Shown: positions 21,068 through 30,891 of the stretch, in pieces
Numbering within the stretch: the stretch's first letter is position 1
How the letters are laid out: every line of letters starts with the position of its first letter
Assembly: GCF_001598455.1 (NCBI RefSeq)
Contig: NZ_BCYZ01000007.1
Location: forward strand, 51,494-115,493
Reading direction: 5' to 3'
Origin: Sphingomonas pruni NBRC 15498
Lineage (GTDB): Bacteria; Pseudomonadota; Alphaproteobacteria; Sphingomonadales; Sphingomonadaceae
DNA: 64,000 nucleotides
The notes under the pieces: generated by a model
What the model saw: only the letters and a program-made list of their open reading frames with translations
Databases searched by the model: none
Told to the model about the DNA's origin: nothing
Position numbers and translations under genes: made by a program

Positions 21068-22227
21068 TTCAGCCCGTCCACAAACCGCTCGAACAGATAG
21101 AAACTGTCCTGCGGGCCGGGGCTCGCCTCCGGGTGGTATTGCACGCTGAACGCGGGGCGGTCGGTCAGCTCCAGCCCGGCATTCGAGCCGTCGAACAGCG
21201 ACACGTGCGTCTCGCGGGCATTGGCCGGCAGGCTGTCGCGTTCGACCGCGAAGCCGTGGTTCATGCTGGTGATCTCGACCCGGCCATCGCTGAGGCGCTT
21301 GACCGGATGGTTGGCGCCGCGATGGCCCTGGAACATCTTGGTCGTTGACGCGCCGACCGCCAGCCCGAGCAATTGGTGGCCAAGGCAGATGCCGAACAGC
21401 GGGATGTTGGTTTCGAGCAGCTGCTGGATCACCGGCACGGCATATTCGCCGGTCGCGGCGGGATCGCCCGGGCCGTTCGACAGGAAGATGCCGTCGGGCT
21501 TCAGCGCCATGACCTGATCGAAGGTCGCGGTCGCGGGAACCACGCTGACCTTGGCGCCGGCCTTGACCAAATTGCGGAAGATGTTGCGCTTGGAGCCGTA
21601 GTCGATGGCGACGACGTGGGGGCGGTCATCCTCGCGCCCTTCAGCACCATAGCCGAAGCCTAGCCGCCAGACGCCGCCTTCCCAGCCGTAATCCATCTCG
21701 GTGGTGACCGCGATCGCCAGGTCCATGCCTTCGAGCCCCGGCCAGGCGCGCGCCATGTCGAGCAACAGCGGCACATCGAACTTGCCGTCGGCGGCGTGCG
21801 CGATGATACCGTTGGGGGCGCCGCCGGTGCGAATCCGCTTGGTCAGCGCGCGCGTGTCGATGCCCGCCAGGCCGACCCGCGCATGGCGCTTCATCCAGTC
21901 GTCGAGCCGCTCGACCGAGCGGAAGTTGCTGGGCGCGGTCACGTCCTCGCGCACGATCATGCCGAGCGCATGCGGCATGTCGGCCTCCACGTCGTCGGGA
22001 TTGGCGCCGACATTGCCGATATGCGGGAAGGTGAAGGTGATGATCTGACCGGCGAAGCTCGGATCGGTCATGATCTCTTGATAGCCGGTCATCGCGGTGT
22101 GGAAGCAGACCTCACCAACGGCTTGACCCTCGGCCCCGAATCCCCTGCCCCATAACACGTCGCCCGATGCTAGAACGAGGCATCCGGTCGCCCCAGCGGG
22201 CACGTCGAAAGGCTTGGCGTCGGCCAT
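21064..22227 (-). CDS. carA: Carbamoyl-phosphate synthase small subunit
   Basis: The 387-residue glutaminase subunit supplies ammonia to CarB. It shows the N-terminal CPSase domain (GEVCFHTAMTGYQEIMTDPSF) and a class I glutamine amidotransferase domain with the nucleophile cysteine in LFGICLGHQLL and the His/Glu pair in VQYHPEASPGP. It begins the carA-lipoprotein-carB-greA-rhomboid run and is divergent from yqeY. Confidence 0.99.
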   Translation of the reverse strand: MADAKPFDVPAGATGCLVLASGDVLWGRGFGAEGQAVGEVCFHTAMTGYQEIMTDPSFAGQIITFTFPHIGNVGANPDDVEADMPHALGMIVREDVTAPSNFRSVERLDDWMKRHARVGLAGIDTRALTKRIRTGGAPNGIIAHAADGKFDVPLLLDMARAWPGLEGMDLAIAVTTEMDYGWEGGVWRLGFGYGAEGREDDRPHVVAIDYGSKRNIFRNLVKAGAKVSVVPATATFDQVMALKPDGIFLSNGPGDPAATGEYAVPVIQQLLETNIPLFGICLGHQLLGLAVGASTTKMFQGHRGANHPVKRLSDGRVEITSMNHGFAVERDSLPANARETHVSLFDGSNAGLELTDRPAFSVQYHPEASPGPQDSFYLFERFVDGLK

Positions 22228-22332
22228 TGCGGGCGGGCACTCCGATTGGTTTGGGCAGCGATGTCGCTAAGACCCGGCAGCTAGACCCCTACCCCCCTCG
22301 CGTCAACCGGCTGCCGTCGCTATGTGGGCCTG

Positions 22333-22785
22333 ATGATAAGAGATGACATCAAGAACGCGCTGATCACCGCCATGAAAGGCGGAGACAAGCAGGGAACCGC
22401 CGCGATCCGCCTGATCCAGAGCGCGATCAAGAACCGCGACATCGAGGAGCGCACCAAATCTCAGCCGACCGAGGACGATGTGCTGGTCACCGAAGTGCTG
22501 CAGAAAATGGTCAAGCAGCGCCGCGAATCGATCGAGATGTACGTGAAGGGCGGCCGCCAGGAGCTTGCCGATGTCGAGCAAGGCGAGATCGATGTGATCG
22601 AGCGGTTCTTGCCGGCGCAGATGAGCGAGGCGGAGACCAGCGCGGCGATCGAGGCGATCAAGGCCGAGCTGGGTGCCAGCGGCATGAAGGACATGGGCCG
22701 CGTGATGGCGGAACTGAAGGCCCGGCATGCGCAGAATCTCGATATGTCCAAGGCGAGCGGACTGGTGAAGGCGGCGTTGAGCTAG
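22333..22785 (+). CDS. GatB/YqeY domain protein
   Basis: ATG 22333 (MIRDDIKNALITAMKGGDKQ) gives 150 residues; a GTG nine bases earlier is less likely. The all-helical protein matches the YqeY family, which resembles the tRNA-binding tail of the amidotransferase subunit GatB: RLIQSAIKNRDIEER, LQKMVKQRRESIEMY, IDVIERFLPAQMSEAE and the end MAELKARHAQNLDMSKAS. YqeY commonly lies between carA and dnaG in alphaproteobacteria; here clpP and an ArsR pair intervene on the other strand. Confidence 0.93.
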   Translation: MIRDDIKNALITAMKGGDKQGTAAIRLIQSAIKNRDIEERTKSQPTEDDVLVTEVLQKMVKQRRESIEMYVKGGRQELADVEQGEIDVIERFLPAQMSEAETSAAIEAIKAELGASGMKDMGRVMAELKARHAQNLDMSKASGLVKAALS

Positions 22786-22823
22786 CAATCAATCTGGAAG
22801 GCAGATCGCGAACGATTCCCTGG

Positions 22824-22926
22824 CTCGTCATCCCCGCGGAATCCCTGCCGTCACCCCAGCGAAAGCTGGGGTCTCTGGCGGTGACTCGATGCGGCTTGAG
22901 ATCCCAGCTTTCGCTGGGATGACGAG
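22824..22926. repeat. MITE-like inverted repeat element, family C
   Basis: Outer arms ctcgtcatccc (22824-22834) and gggatgacgag (22916-22926) are a perfect 11-base inverted pair. Within them cccagcgaaagctggg and its inverted copy occur at about 22855 and 22903. The 275-base gap between yqeY and clpP holds this element and no gene. Confidence 0.8.
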
Positions 22927-23060
22927 TTTTGGAAATGAATCGCTTTAAGAACAGGGCTTATTGGGGTTACTCGACCTAACCATCCCGAGCCCTTTTTCCG
23001 GAAAGTGGCGGAGTGACCCTAACCGAGTCTTCACGCCGGACCGCACGCAGGCCTCGCACT

Positions 23061-23687
23061 TCAGCCGCTTCCATCGCCCCCCATCGTACCAACCTCCCGC
23101 TCCGTCAGGATGCGGTCGATCAGTCCCCATTGCATCGCTTCCTCCGCGGTCATGAAGCGGTCGCGATCCATCGCGCGCTCGAACTCCTCAACGGTCCGCC
23201 CGCAATGCTCGGCATAGAGCCGGATCATGCGCCGCTTGGTGCGAAGGATTTCCTCGGCGTGGATCAGCATGTCCGACGCCTGCCCCTGGAAGCCGCCCGA
23301 CGGCTGGTGGATGAGGATGCTGGCGTTGGGCAAGGCCGCGCGTTCGCCGGCTGCGCCCGCCATCAGCAGGAACGAGCCCATCGATCGCGCCGTCCCCATG
23401 CAGAGCGTGTGAACCGGTGCGCGGATATATTGCATGGTGTCGTACATCGCGAGGCCGCTGGTCACGACGCCGCCAGGCGAATTGACGTAAAGCTGGATCG
23501 GTTTGCGGGGATTTTCGGCCTCCAGGAACAGCAATTGGGCACAGACCAGCGCGGCCACGGCGTCGTTCACTTCTCCATTCAGGAAGATGATTCGCTCGCG
23601 CAGCAGGCGCGAATAGATATCGAAAGAGCGTTCGCCCCGGCTGGATTGCTCGATAACCATGGGGACGAGTTGCATCGCTTCGCGCAT
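23061..23687 (-). CDS. clpP: ATP-dependent Clp protease proteolytic subunit (second-type ClpP)
   Basis: The ATG at 23687 has a clear aggag just upstream and gives 208 residues; an earlier in-frame start would overlap the next gene. The Ser102-His127-Asp176 triad is intact ([25 protein letters not shown]), each five residues beyond the E. coli positions. It would form the tetradecameric chamber fed by ClpX or ClpA. No clpX or tig is adjacent, and the usual Ala before the SMG is Arg, so this may be an extra ClpP rather than the main clpP-clpX copy. Confidence 0.93.
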   Translation of the reverse strand: MREAMQLVPMVIEQSSRGERSFDIYSRLLRERIIFLNGEVNDAVAALVCAQLLFLEAENPRKPIQLYVNSPGGVVTSGLAMYDTMQYIRAPVHTLCMGTARSMGSFLLMAGAAGERAALPNASILIHQPSGGFQGQASDMLIHAEEILRTKRRMIRLYAEHCGRTVEEFERAMDRDRFMTAEEAMQWGLIDRILTEREVGTMGGDGSG

Positions 23688-23731
23688 CGGCGAACTCCTA
23701 TGTGCTGAAATTTCTGCGGTGATTCGCGGCG

Positions 23732-24091
23732 TCAGGCGGCGAGCATCATCCACGGGCCGTTATTGTTCGCCGCCCGCACCGTCCGCGGAACCAACCGCTT
23801 GTCTGTCAGGCCGTGAACCACTCTCAGGATCGCGCCGCCGTCCGCGCCGGGCCTGACCTGGAAGGTAACCACGCTTTCGAGGAACGGCGGTTCGCTGTCG
23901 CGAATCGCGTAGCGGATCTCCTCGCCCGGTGCCGAAAAGACCGGATCGGCATCGGCCAGATCCCCCGCAGGTAGCCATTTGTCGCGAAAGCCAGGGACGC
24001 TGATCGCGCGCCAGACCTTTTCCGGCGGGGCATCGAGCTCATATTCGAACACCAGATCCGCAGCCTGCTTTTCGGTCTCGGTATCGCTCAT
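23732..24091 (-). CDS. SRPBCC (AHSA1-like) domain protein
   Basis: The ATG at 24091 overlaps the stop of the ArsR gene (ATGA), giving 119 residues. It has the START/SRPBCC pattern of ArsR-coupled proteins: [24 protein letters not shown] at the N-terminus and a C-terminal strand-helix segment. ArsR-SRPBCC pairs are common; the SRPBCC partner often binds a hydrophobic ligand, but its ligand is unknown here. Confidence 0.85.
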   Translation of the reverse strand: MSDTETEKQAADLVFEYELDAPPEKVWRAISVPGFRDKWLPAGDLADADPVFSAPGEEIRYAIRDSEPPFLESVVTFQVRPGADGGAILRVVHGLTDKRLVPRTVRAANNNGPWMMLAA

Positions 24092-24402
24092 GGCTCCATG
24101 TCCTTCAGCAAGATCTTCAACGCATCGATCCGCGCGGGCCAGTAAGCGCGGTACTTGGTCAACCATGTGGCGATGAGCGCCAGCCCCTCCGGGTCGACCT
24201 CGTAGTTCACGAAACGCCCCTGCCGCTCTTCGCGGACGAGCCGTGCGGAGCGCAGCACGGCGAGGTGCTGCGACATTGCCGGCTGGCTGATCTTCATGCC
24301 GTCCCGCAAGGCGCTGGCATTCATGCTCCCGCTCGCCAGTTTCTCGAAGATCGCGCGGCGGGTCGGGTCGGCCAGAGCCTTGAACAGCTCATTCTCCATC
24401 AT
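24088..24402 (-). CDS. ArsR family transcriptional regulator
   Basis: ATG 24402 (MMENELFKALADPTRRAIFE) gives 104 residues. The winged helix-turn-helix is typical of the SdpR-like, metal-free ArsR branch: ALRDGMKISQPAMSQHLAVL as recognition region, then RQGRFVNYEVDPEGL for the wing. No CxC metal motif is present, so it probably senses something other than metal. It is coupled to the SRPBCC gene, and a perfect inverted repeat at its start suggests autoregulation. Confidence 0.92.
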   Translation of the reverse strand: MMENELFKALADPTRRAIFEKLASGSMNASALRDGMKISQPAMSQHLAVLRSARLVREERQGRFVNYEVDPEGLALIATWLTKYRAYWPARIDALKILLKDMEP

Positions 24403-24407
24403 GCCAA

Positions 24408-24429
24408 CAGATAAGCGCATACTTATCTG
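24408..24429. promoter_or_regulatory. Probable ArsR operator (inverted repeat)
   Basis: cagataag (24408-24415) and cttatctg (24422-24429) form a perfect 8-base inverted repeat with a 6-base spacer, 5 bases before the ArsR start codon and about 80 bases before dnaG. The position and symmetry fit a dimeric ArsR repressor acting on its own gene. Confidence 0.65.
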
Positions 24430-24509
24430 ATTCGCAATGCCGAAATGGAGATTTCGCTGCGGTTGCCAAACCCCGCGGCCATGCGGCAATAGCGTGATAT
24501 AATGCGCGG

Positions 24510-26372
24510 GTGAGTCTCACCCCCGCCTTTCTCGACGAACTCCGCGCACGGACCTTGCTGTCCGCGCTGATCGGCAAGACGGTCAAGCTGACCAAGGCGG
24601 GTCGCGAGTATAAGGGCTGCTGTCCGTTCCATAACGAGAAGACGCCGAGCTTTTACGTCAACGACGACAAGAGCTTCTATCACTGCTTCGGCTGCTCGGC
24701 ACATGGCGACGCGATCCGCTGGATGACCGATCAGCAGGGTCTGCCGTTCATCGACGCGGTCAAGGAGCTCGCCCAGGCCGCCGGGATGGAAATGCCCGCG
24801 CAGGACCGCCAGTCGGTCGAACGCGCCGAGCGGGCCAAGGGCCTGCATGATCTGATGGCCGATGCCGCACAATTCTTCACCGATCAGCTGAACGGTATCG
24901 CCGGCGCCGAAGCGCGCGCGCTGCTGGAGCGGCGCGGCATCAAGGCGGAGACCGCGCGCACCTTCGGCATGGGGTATTCGCCGGATTCGCGCGGCAAGCT
25001 GCGCGAGGCGCTCAAAAGCTACGGCGATCCCGCGCTGATCGAAGCGGGCATGCTGATCAAGGTCGACGACAAGGATCCGTACGACCGCTTCCGCGGACGG
25101 CTGATGATCCCGATCCGCGACGCGCGCGGGCGCGTGATCGCGTTCGGCGGGCGCGTGATCGACGCCAAAGGAAATAGGGGGGGCGAGCCCAAATATCTCA
25201 ACTCCCCCGACACGCCGCTCTTCGACAAGGGCCGTACGCTCTACAATCTCGATCGCGCGGCCCCCGCCAGCCGTAAATCCGGCCGCGTCATCGTGGTCGA
25301 AGGCTATATGGACGTGATCGCGCTCGCCCAGGCCGGGTTCGGCGAAGCGGTGGCGCCGCTCGGCACTGCCTTGACTGAGCATCAGCTCGAGCGGCTGTGG
25401 CGGTTGTCGGACGTGCCGATCCTGTGTTTCGACGGCGATGCGGCGGGACAGAAAGCCGCGATCCGCGCGGCATTGCGCGCGCTGCCCGGTCTCGCGCCGG
25501 GACGCAGCCTGCGTTTCGTGACCTTGCCCGAGGGACAGGATCCCGACGATCTTGTCCGCGCCCGCGGTCCTTCCGCGTTCGACGCATTGCTCGAAAAGCC
25601 TGAATCGCTGGTCGATCGGTTATGGGCGCACGAATACGCCGCCGAGCCGCTCGACACACCCGAGCAACGCGCGGGGCTCAAGCGCCGGTTGATGACCCAT
25701 GCCGAGGCGATCGCCGATCCCGACGTGCGCCACGAATATCAGGCCGAATTCCGCCGCCGCATCGACGATCTATTCGCGCGCCCGCAGCGCGATTTCACGC
25801 CGCGCCAATTCACCCCGCGCCGGCCGGGCACCAAATGGGTGCCTCCCCTGCCGCCGGCTACGTCCCAGGCCAAGGCGGTGCGCGCCGCCGGGATCGACCG
25901 GCTACTCGCCAAGGCGGTACTTGCCGGACTGATCCGCCATCCTGCGGAAATCGCACGGCATATGGAAGTACTCGGTAGCCTCAAACTGGCCGACGGCGCG
26001 CTGGGGCGATTGTTCGAGGCCGTGGTCGATCTGGCGCTCGAGGACCGGGCGCTTGATAGCCAGCGCCTGATCACCATATTGGGCTCATCAGGACTTGGTC
26101 AGATAACAACCGATCTGCTGAGAGCCGATGCCACACCCTATTCCTTTACCCAGGATGGTGCAGAGCCCGAGCGGGCCAGCGCCGACCTGGACGAGGCGAT
26201 AGCGATCATGGTGGCGCGGCCCGAAGTCGATGCGGCGCTGGCGCAGGCGACATCCGAACTGGAAATGTCCGCGTCGGATGAAGCTTTCCAACGGCAAATG
26301 GAACTGTTGCGCGAGCAACGAGCTTTGGAACTGCGGCTTGCAAATCTGATACAAGCGAACAATGACGCGTAA
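24510..26372 (+). CDS. dnaG: DNA primase
   Basis: The GTG at 24510 gives 620 residues. The CHC2 zinc finger (CPFHNEKTPSF ... YHCFGCSAHGD) comes first, then the catalytic core and the TOPRIM domain with VVEGYMDVIAL and the acidic DGDAAGQKA. The C-terminal helicase-binding domain is helical and ends LRLANLIQANNDA. It makes RNA primers for replication. It lies just upstream of rpoD, the macromolecular synthesis arrangement. Confidence 0.98.
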   Translation: MSLTPAFLDELRARTLLSALIGKTVKLTKAGREYKGCCPFHNEKTPSFYVNDDKSFYHCFGCSAHGDAIRWMTDQQGLPFIDAVKELAQAAGMEMPAQDRQSVERAERAKGLHDLMADAAQFFTDQLNGIAGAEARALLERRGIKAETARTFGMGYSPDSRGKLREALKSYGDPALIEAGMLIKVDDKDPYDRFRGRLMIPIRDARGRVIAFGGRVIDAKGNRGGEPKYLNSPDTPLFDKGRTLYNLDRAAPASRKSGRVIVVEGYMDVIALAQAGFGEAVAPLGTALTEHQLERLWRLSDVPILCFDGDAAGQKAAIRAALRALPGLAPGRSLRFVTLPEGQDPDDLVRARGPSAFDALLEKPESLVDRLWAHEYAAEPLDTPEQRAGLKRRLMTHAEAIADPDVRHEYQAEFRRRIDDLFARPQRDFTPRQFTPRRPGTKWVPPLPPATSQAKAVRAAGIDRLLAKAVLAGLIRHPAEIARHMEVLGSLKLADGALGRLFEAVVDLALEDRALDSQRLITILGSSGLGQITTDLLRADATPYSFTQDGAEPERASADLDEAIAIMVARPEVDAALAQATSELEMSASDEAFQRQMELLREQRALELRLANLIQANNDA

Positions 26373-26406
26373 AATTACGCACAGCGCGTAAAACCGAGGG
26401 CAATTG

Positions 26407-28440
26407 ATGGTGAAGACGACTATGGCGGAAGCGGCAGAACCGGCTGAGACGGGCGACGCTCCGCTGATCGATCTCAACGATGCGGATATCAAGAAGCTGG
26501 TCGCTCGCGCCAAGAAGCGCGGGTACATCACCGTCGATCAGCTCAACGAGATGCTGCCGCAGGACCAGATGTCGTCCGAGCAGATCGAGGACGTGATGTC
26601 CGCGCTCAACGAAATGGGCGTCAACGTCGTCGAGAATGAGGAAGGCGGCGAGGACGGCGAGGATCAGAAGGAAGAGGACGAGGATATCGACCCGGTCGAT
26701 TCGTCCGAGGAAAACGCCCCCGCGCTCGAAACCAAGAAGAAGGAAACGATCGACCGCACCGACGATCCGGTGCGCATGTATTTGCGTGAGATGGGCGCGG
26801 TCGAATTGCTCAGCCGCGAAGGCGAAATCGCCATCGCCAAGCGGATCGAGGCCGGCCGCGACACGATGATTCTGGGCCTGTGCGAATCGCCGATCACCTT
26901 CAACGCGATCATCGACTGGTCGACCGCGCTCAACGAAGGCACGATGCAGTTGCGCGAGATCCTCGATCTCGACGCGATGCTGTCCAAGGGTCCGTCGGCC
27001 GAGCAGGTCGAGGGCGCCGAGGACGACGATTCGGGCGAGATCAGCGAGAAGACCGCCGGCACCAGCTTCAAGGAAGAGGAAGAGGTCGAGGAGGTCCAGT
27101 CGGCCGACGAGGACGAGGACGACATGACCGAGCGTCGTGCGCCACGCATCTCGGACGACGAGGAAGAGGACAACACGCTCAGCCTCGCGCAGATGGAAGA
27201 GCAGCTCAAGCCGATGGCGCTCGAGCGGTTCGCCAACATCACGTCGATCTACAAGAAATTCTCCAAGATGCAGGGGCAGCGCCTCGACGCGATGGGCGCC
27301 GGTGGCGAATTGTCTGCGGCGGAAGAGCGCAAATATCAGAAGCTGCGCGAAGATCTGACCGCCGAGGTCGAGAGCGTGCAGTTCCACCAGGCGAAGATCG
27401 AATATCTCGTCGACCAGCTGTACAGCTTCAACCGGCGCCTGACCGCGCTGGGCGGGCAGATGCTGCGCCTGGCCGAGCGTCACAAAGTAAGCCGCGCCGA
27501 CTTCCTCAACCGCTATCAGGGTCACGAGCTCGACGATTCGTGGCTGGCGACGGTCGGCGGCCTCGACAAGAAGTGGACCGCTTTCGCCGCCAACGAGGCC
27601 GGATCGGTCGACCGTATCCGCGGTGAGATCAGCGAGATCTCGCAACAGACCGGCATGGCGCTCCCCGAATTCCGCCGCATCGTCAACATGGTGCAGAAGG
27701 GCGAGCGCGAGGCGCGCATTGCCAAGAAGGAGATGGTCGAGGCTAACTTGCGCCTCGTGATCTCGATCGCCAAGAAATACACCAATCGCGGTCTGCAGTT
27801 CCTGGACCTCATCCAGGAAGGCAATATCGGCCTGATGAAGGCGGTCGATAAGTTCGAATATCGCCGCGGTTACAAATTCTCGACCTATGCGACCTGGTGG
27901 ATTCGTCAGGCGATCACGCGTTCGATCGCCGATCAGGCGCGGACCATCCGCATCCCGGTCCATATGATCGAGACGATCAACAAGTTGGTGCGGACCAGCC
28001 GCCAGTTCCTGCACGAGCAAGGCCGCGAGCCCACGCCCGAGGAAATGGCCGAGCGCCTGTCGATGCCGCTCGAAAAGGTCCGTAAGGTGATGAAGATCGC
28101 CAAGGAGCCGATCTCCCTCGAAACGCCGATCGGCGACGAGGAGGATTCGCACCTGGGCGATTTCATCGAGGACAAGAATGCGGTGATCCCGGTCGACGCC
28201 GCGATCCAGGCCAACCTGAAGGAAACGGTGACCCGCGTGCTGGCATCGCTCACCCCGCGCGAGGAACGCGTGCTGCGCATGCGCTTCGGCATCGGGATGA
28301 ACACCGACCACACGCTGGAGGAAGTCGGCCAGCAGTTCTCGGTCACCCGCGAGCGTATCCGCCAGATCGAGGCGAAGGCGCTGAGGAAGCTCAAGCATCC
28401 GAGCCGGTCGCGGAAGATGCGCAGCTTCCTCGACCAGTAA
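26407..28440 (+). CDS. rpoD: RNA polymerase sigma factor RpoD (sigma-70)
   Basis: This primary sigma factor (677 residues from ATG 26407) shows region 1.1 ([13 protein letters not shown]), region 1.2 ([23 protein letters not shown]), a long acidic non-conserved insert (about residues 190-255, rich in Asp/Glu), region 2 ([20 protein letters not shown] and [20 protein letters not shown]), region 3 and region 4 ([17 protein letters not shown] and the [23 protein letters not shown]). It recognises housekeeping promoters. A strong terminator follows. Confidence 0.99.
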   Translation: MVKTTMAEAAEPAETGDAPLIDLNDADIKKLVARAKKRGYITVDQLNEMLPQDQMSSEQIEDVMSALNEMGVNVVENEEGGEDGEDQKEEDEDIDPVDSSEENAPALETKKKETIDRTDDPVRMYLREMGAVELLSREGEIAIAKRIEAGRDTMILGLCESPITFNAIIDWSTALNEGTMQLREILDLDAMLSKGPSAEQVEGAEDDDSGEISEKTAGTSFKEEEEVEEVQSADEDEDDMTERRAPRISDDEEEDNTLSLAQMEEQLKPMALERFANITSIYKKFSKMQGQRLDAMGAGGELSAAEERKYQKLREDLTAEVESVQFHQAKIEYLVDQLYSFNRRLTALGGQMLRLAERHKVSRADFLNRYQGHELDDSWLATVGGLDKKWTAFAANEAGSVDRIRGEISEISQQTGMALPEFRRIVNMVQKGEREARIAKKEMVEANLRLVISIAKKYTNRGLQFLDLIQEGNIGLMKAVDKFEYRRGYKFSTYATWWIRQAITRSIADQARTIRIPVHMIETINKLVRTSRQFLHEQGREPTPEEMAERLSMPLEKVRKVMKIAKEPISLETPIGDEEDSHLGDFIEDKNAVIPVDAAIQANLKETVTRVLASLTPREERVLRMRFGIGMNTDHTLEEVGQQFSVTRERIRQIEAKALRKLKHPSRSRKMRSFLDQ

Positions 28441-28461
28441 TCTCAATCGCCGAACGAAAAG

Positions 28462-28495
28462 AGGCCGCGACGGGAAACCGCCGCGGCCTTTTTTT
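28462..28495 (+). terminator. Rho-independent terminator of rpoD
   Basis: Stem aggccgcg (28462-28469) pairs with cgcggcct (28482-28489) and is followed by a run of seven T. It lies 20 bases after the rpoD stop. Confidence 0.92.
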
Positions 28496-28526
28496 CCCCT
28501 CTCCAGCTCGCGGGAAAGGGCTCTAC

Positions 28527-29411
28527 CTATTTCAACGGCAGGAACAGTTCCGCGACCGCGTCATGGACCGGCGCATCCGGGGGAAAGGCAAGATATCGCC
28601 GACAATAGATCGGGAAATCGCGCACTTCCTCGCCGCTCGCCGGTAGCCAGTCACGATAGAGAAAGAGCGCGGCGGGCTCCAAATTGTTGGTGGCGCCAAC
28701 CACGCGGAGCACCGCGCAGCGTCCGCCGGGGATGACGCCGGCTGTCATCCCCTCTTCGTTCGGCGCGATCGGCTGGTCGGTTCCGACGCACAGGTCCATG
28801 GCATAATCGGCCGCGACCGCGGGCGTTCGCTCGGATCGGAAGACGTTGATCGTCGGGCTGGTCGCGGGCGACAGACCGGCGGCCTTGCGCCAGGCGATGA
28901 ACCGCTGGATCGTATTGCCCAGCGTCGCCCGGTCGCCCCGATGCTCCATGATCGCCACCGGCATCGGCGGCACGTCGCGGATCGTCACGGCGTCATGGGT
29001 AAAGGTATTCTGCATCAGCTTGCTCCTCGCAATGTCGAGAGGCCCGAAGGCCGCAAGCCACGGCTCCCAATCGGGAGATTTCCGGAACGATGACGGCGAC
29101 TGCCCGAACCGTTGCCGAAAGGCGCGGGCAAAGGCATCGGGCGGGTCGTAACCGGCGTCCATCGCGATGTCCGTGACGCTGTCCGCGCCGCACTGAGCGA
29201 GCTGATGCGACGCCCGCTTCATCCGGGCGAGTTGGACATAGCGGTGCAGGGACAGTTCGAACGTCGCCATGAACTGCCGGTGGAAATGGAATTTCGAAAA
29301 AGCCGCGACGCGGCTCACAGTTTCCAGATCGAGATCGCCGTCGAGATGCTGGTCGATATAGTCCAGCACCCGCTGCATCCGGTCCTGATAGTTTCGAAGC
29401 GCCGCCTTCAT
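28527..29411 (-). CDS. AraC family regulator with GyrI-like effector domain
   Basis: The 294-residue protein has an N-terminal AraC-type double helix-turn-helix (LETVSRVAAFSKFHFHRQF and VTDIAMDAGYDPPDAFARAFRQRFGQSPSSFR) and a C-terminal GyrI-like small-molecule-binding domain (VTIRDVPPMPVAIMEHRGD; YAMDLCVGTDQPI; LYRDWLPASGEEVRDFPIY). This MarA/Rob-like layout usually controls multidrug or stress genes. It converges on rpoD; its target is not apparent here. Confidence 0.92.
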   Translation of the reverse strand: MKAALRNYQDRMQRVLDYIDQHLDGDLDLETVSRVAAFSKFHFHRQFMATFELSLHRYVQLARMKRASHQLAQCGADSVTDIAMDAGYDPPDAFARAFRQRFGQSPSSFRKSPDWEPWLAAFGPLDIARSKLMQNTFTHDAVTIRDVPPMPVAIMEHRGDRATLGNTIQRFIAWRKAAGLSPATSPTINVFRSERTPAVAADYAMDLCVGTDQPIAPNEEGMTAGVIPGGRCAVLRVVGATNNLEPAALFLYRDWLPASGEEVRDFPIYCRRYLAFPPDAPVHDAVAELFLPLK

Positions 29412-29535
29412 CGTACTCCTCCGTGGCGGCGCCAGTTAGTCGGTCATGGCGACGGCTTGCTCGACCGATCTTGCGGTTTGGATGGATCGATCGCCGAGGC
29501 GCAACGAGCCCACATTGTCGCGATCGCGCCCGCTT

Positions 29536-30891
29536 TCAGAATGCCACGTATGGTCCACCAACGCCCCCGGCCGGTCGGCCCTCGATCGCAGTGAACACCG
29601 TCCGACCAAAGAAGAACGGAACACCGAAGTCGAAGCTGTTGGCGAACGGCAATGGCGGTTTGACGAGCGTAGGGTTGACGCCGAGCCCGGGCGCGACGGT
29701 CGATGATCCGGAGACGTTCAGCGGGCTGTACAGCTCGAACGCCCCACTGGCCGTCACGCCATTGGTCGCCGTCAGCAAAGGCGAAAGCGGCGTCGCCATC
29801 GGCGGGCAATAAAAGGCGATCAAGCTGGCATCGGTGCAGGGATTGAGGCTGGTATCGATGAAATAATAGTCGTTGCTGCCGCTATCGAGGAAGCTCTGCG
29901 TCAACTGCTTGCCGTTATAGGTCGCGGCGAGCGTCCCCGGCCCCAGCCTGCTCGTCGAGGTGGTCAACGGCAGTACATTGGCAGCGCTCAAGCTGTTATC
30001 GGCTTGCGTGCCGATGCCGAACGTGACGGTGCCGGTCAGCGATGTCGCCCCGGACTGCGCGACCGCCGGCAGCGAGACGATCGTTCCGTTATTGTCGGTA
30101 GCGAAGGCCGCGACCGGATTGGGCAATTGCTGGAACGGCGCGGTGACGTTGGCGGCGCGGGCGATGATGCTGCTGCAGCCGCTGCTCGGGCAATCATAAT
30201 AGATCGCACCCGACGAGCCGCCATTGACCGTGCAATAACTGCCGCAATCGGTGGTCGTCGTACCGACGCCGATAATCCCGTTGGCGCCGAAATCCTGCAC
30301 CGTCGTGATAGCGGTGCCGCCGCCTGAGGAGCAGCCGGATGGTATGCTGGCGAAGGTACCGCCGTCTCCGATCGCCTGGAAAGGCATGTTGGCGACCTTC
30401 TCCCCCGCGATCGAGAAGTCTGCCGTACGCACCGACCCGAACGCATAGGAATTCACGTACTGATAGCATTCGCCGACCGGATTGCTCGATGCGTCGGTCT
30501 CGGTCGGCAGCGCCGCGAGCAGGCCGGCGTTGAGCACGGGCTTGATAATACGCAGGCCGACCGAGCCGGTATCAAGGATGACATGGTCGATCGTCTGGCA
30601 ATTGATGGTCGAACCCGGCGCGCAGATTGTGACCGACACATAAGGCTCGTTGAACGCTGTATAGGCCCCGGCGCCGGTATTGAGCGCGGCCGGGCCCGCA
30701 TCGAGCGTGACCATCGCCGTGTTTGCCGTCGGAGTCGGTGTTGGCGCAGGGGTCGGCGTTGGCGTCGGCGAGGGGGTTGGAGTCGGCGCCGGCGCCACGG
30801 CGATCGGGCCCGAGGATCCGGTCCCGCCGCCGCCACACGCGGCGAGCGCCAATGCGATCATCATCCCGCCGAGATGCTTGCAGACCTTCAT
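29536..30891 (-). CDS. DUF3443 family lipoprotein with aspartyl-protease-like motifs
   Basis: ATG 30891 overlaps the previous stop (ATGA). The 451-residue product starts with a lipoprotein signal (GGMMIALALAAC), then a Pro/Thr linker built of PTPTPSPTP units, then the DUF3443 domain. Two motifs resemble the paired aspartates of pepsin-like proteases: VILDTGSVGLRI and QSFLDSGSNDYYFID. Many cysteines occur (NCQ, GECYQ, DCGSYC, DCPSSGC), consistent with an extracytoplasmic disulphide-bonded protein. Proteolytic activity has not been shown for the family as far as I know. Confidence 0.85.
   Translation of the reverse strand: MKVCKHLGGMMIALALAACGGGGTGSSGPIAVAPAPTPTPSPTPTPTPAPTPTPTANTAMVTLDAGPAALNTGAGAYTAFNEPYVSVTICAPGSTINCQTIDHVILDTGSVGLRIIKPVLNAGLLAALPTETDASSNPVGECYQYVNSYAFGSVRTADFSIAGEKVANMPFQAIGDGGTFASIPSGCSSGGGTAITTVQDFGANGIIGVGTTTTDCGSYCTVNGGSSGAIYYDCPSSGCSSIIARAANVTAPFQQLPNPVAAFATDNNGTIVSLPAVAQSGATSLTGTVTFGIGTQADNSLSAANVLPLTTSTSRLGPGTLAATYNGKQLTQSFLDSGSNDYYFIDTSLNPCTDASLIAFYCPPMATPLSPLLTATNGVTASGAFELYSPLNVSGSSTVAPGLGVNPTLVKPPLPFANSFDFGVPFFFGRTVFTAIEGRPAGGVGGPYVAF

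Noticed and set aside
26206..28446. Long open frame opposite rpoD
   Set aside because: It mirrors the rpoD codons exactly and shows no domain. It is a shadow of the sigma factor gene.
30715..30800. Short tandem repeats that could suggest an array
   Set aside because: The repeats encode the Pro/Thr linker of the DUF3443 lipoprotein (PTPTPSPTP units). There are no spacers and no CRISPR structure.
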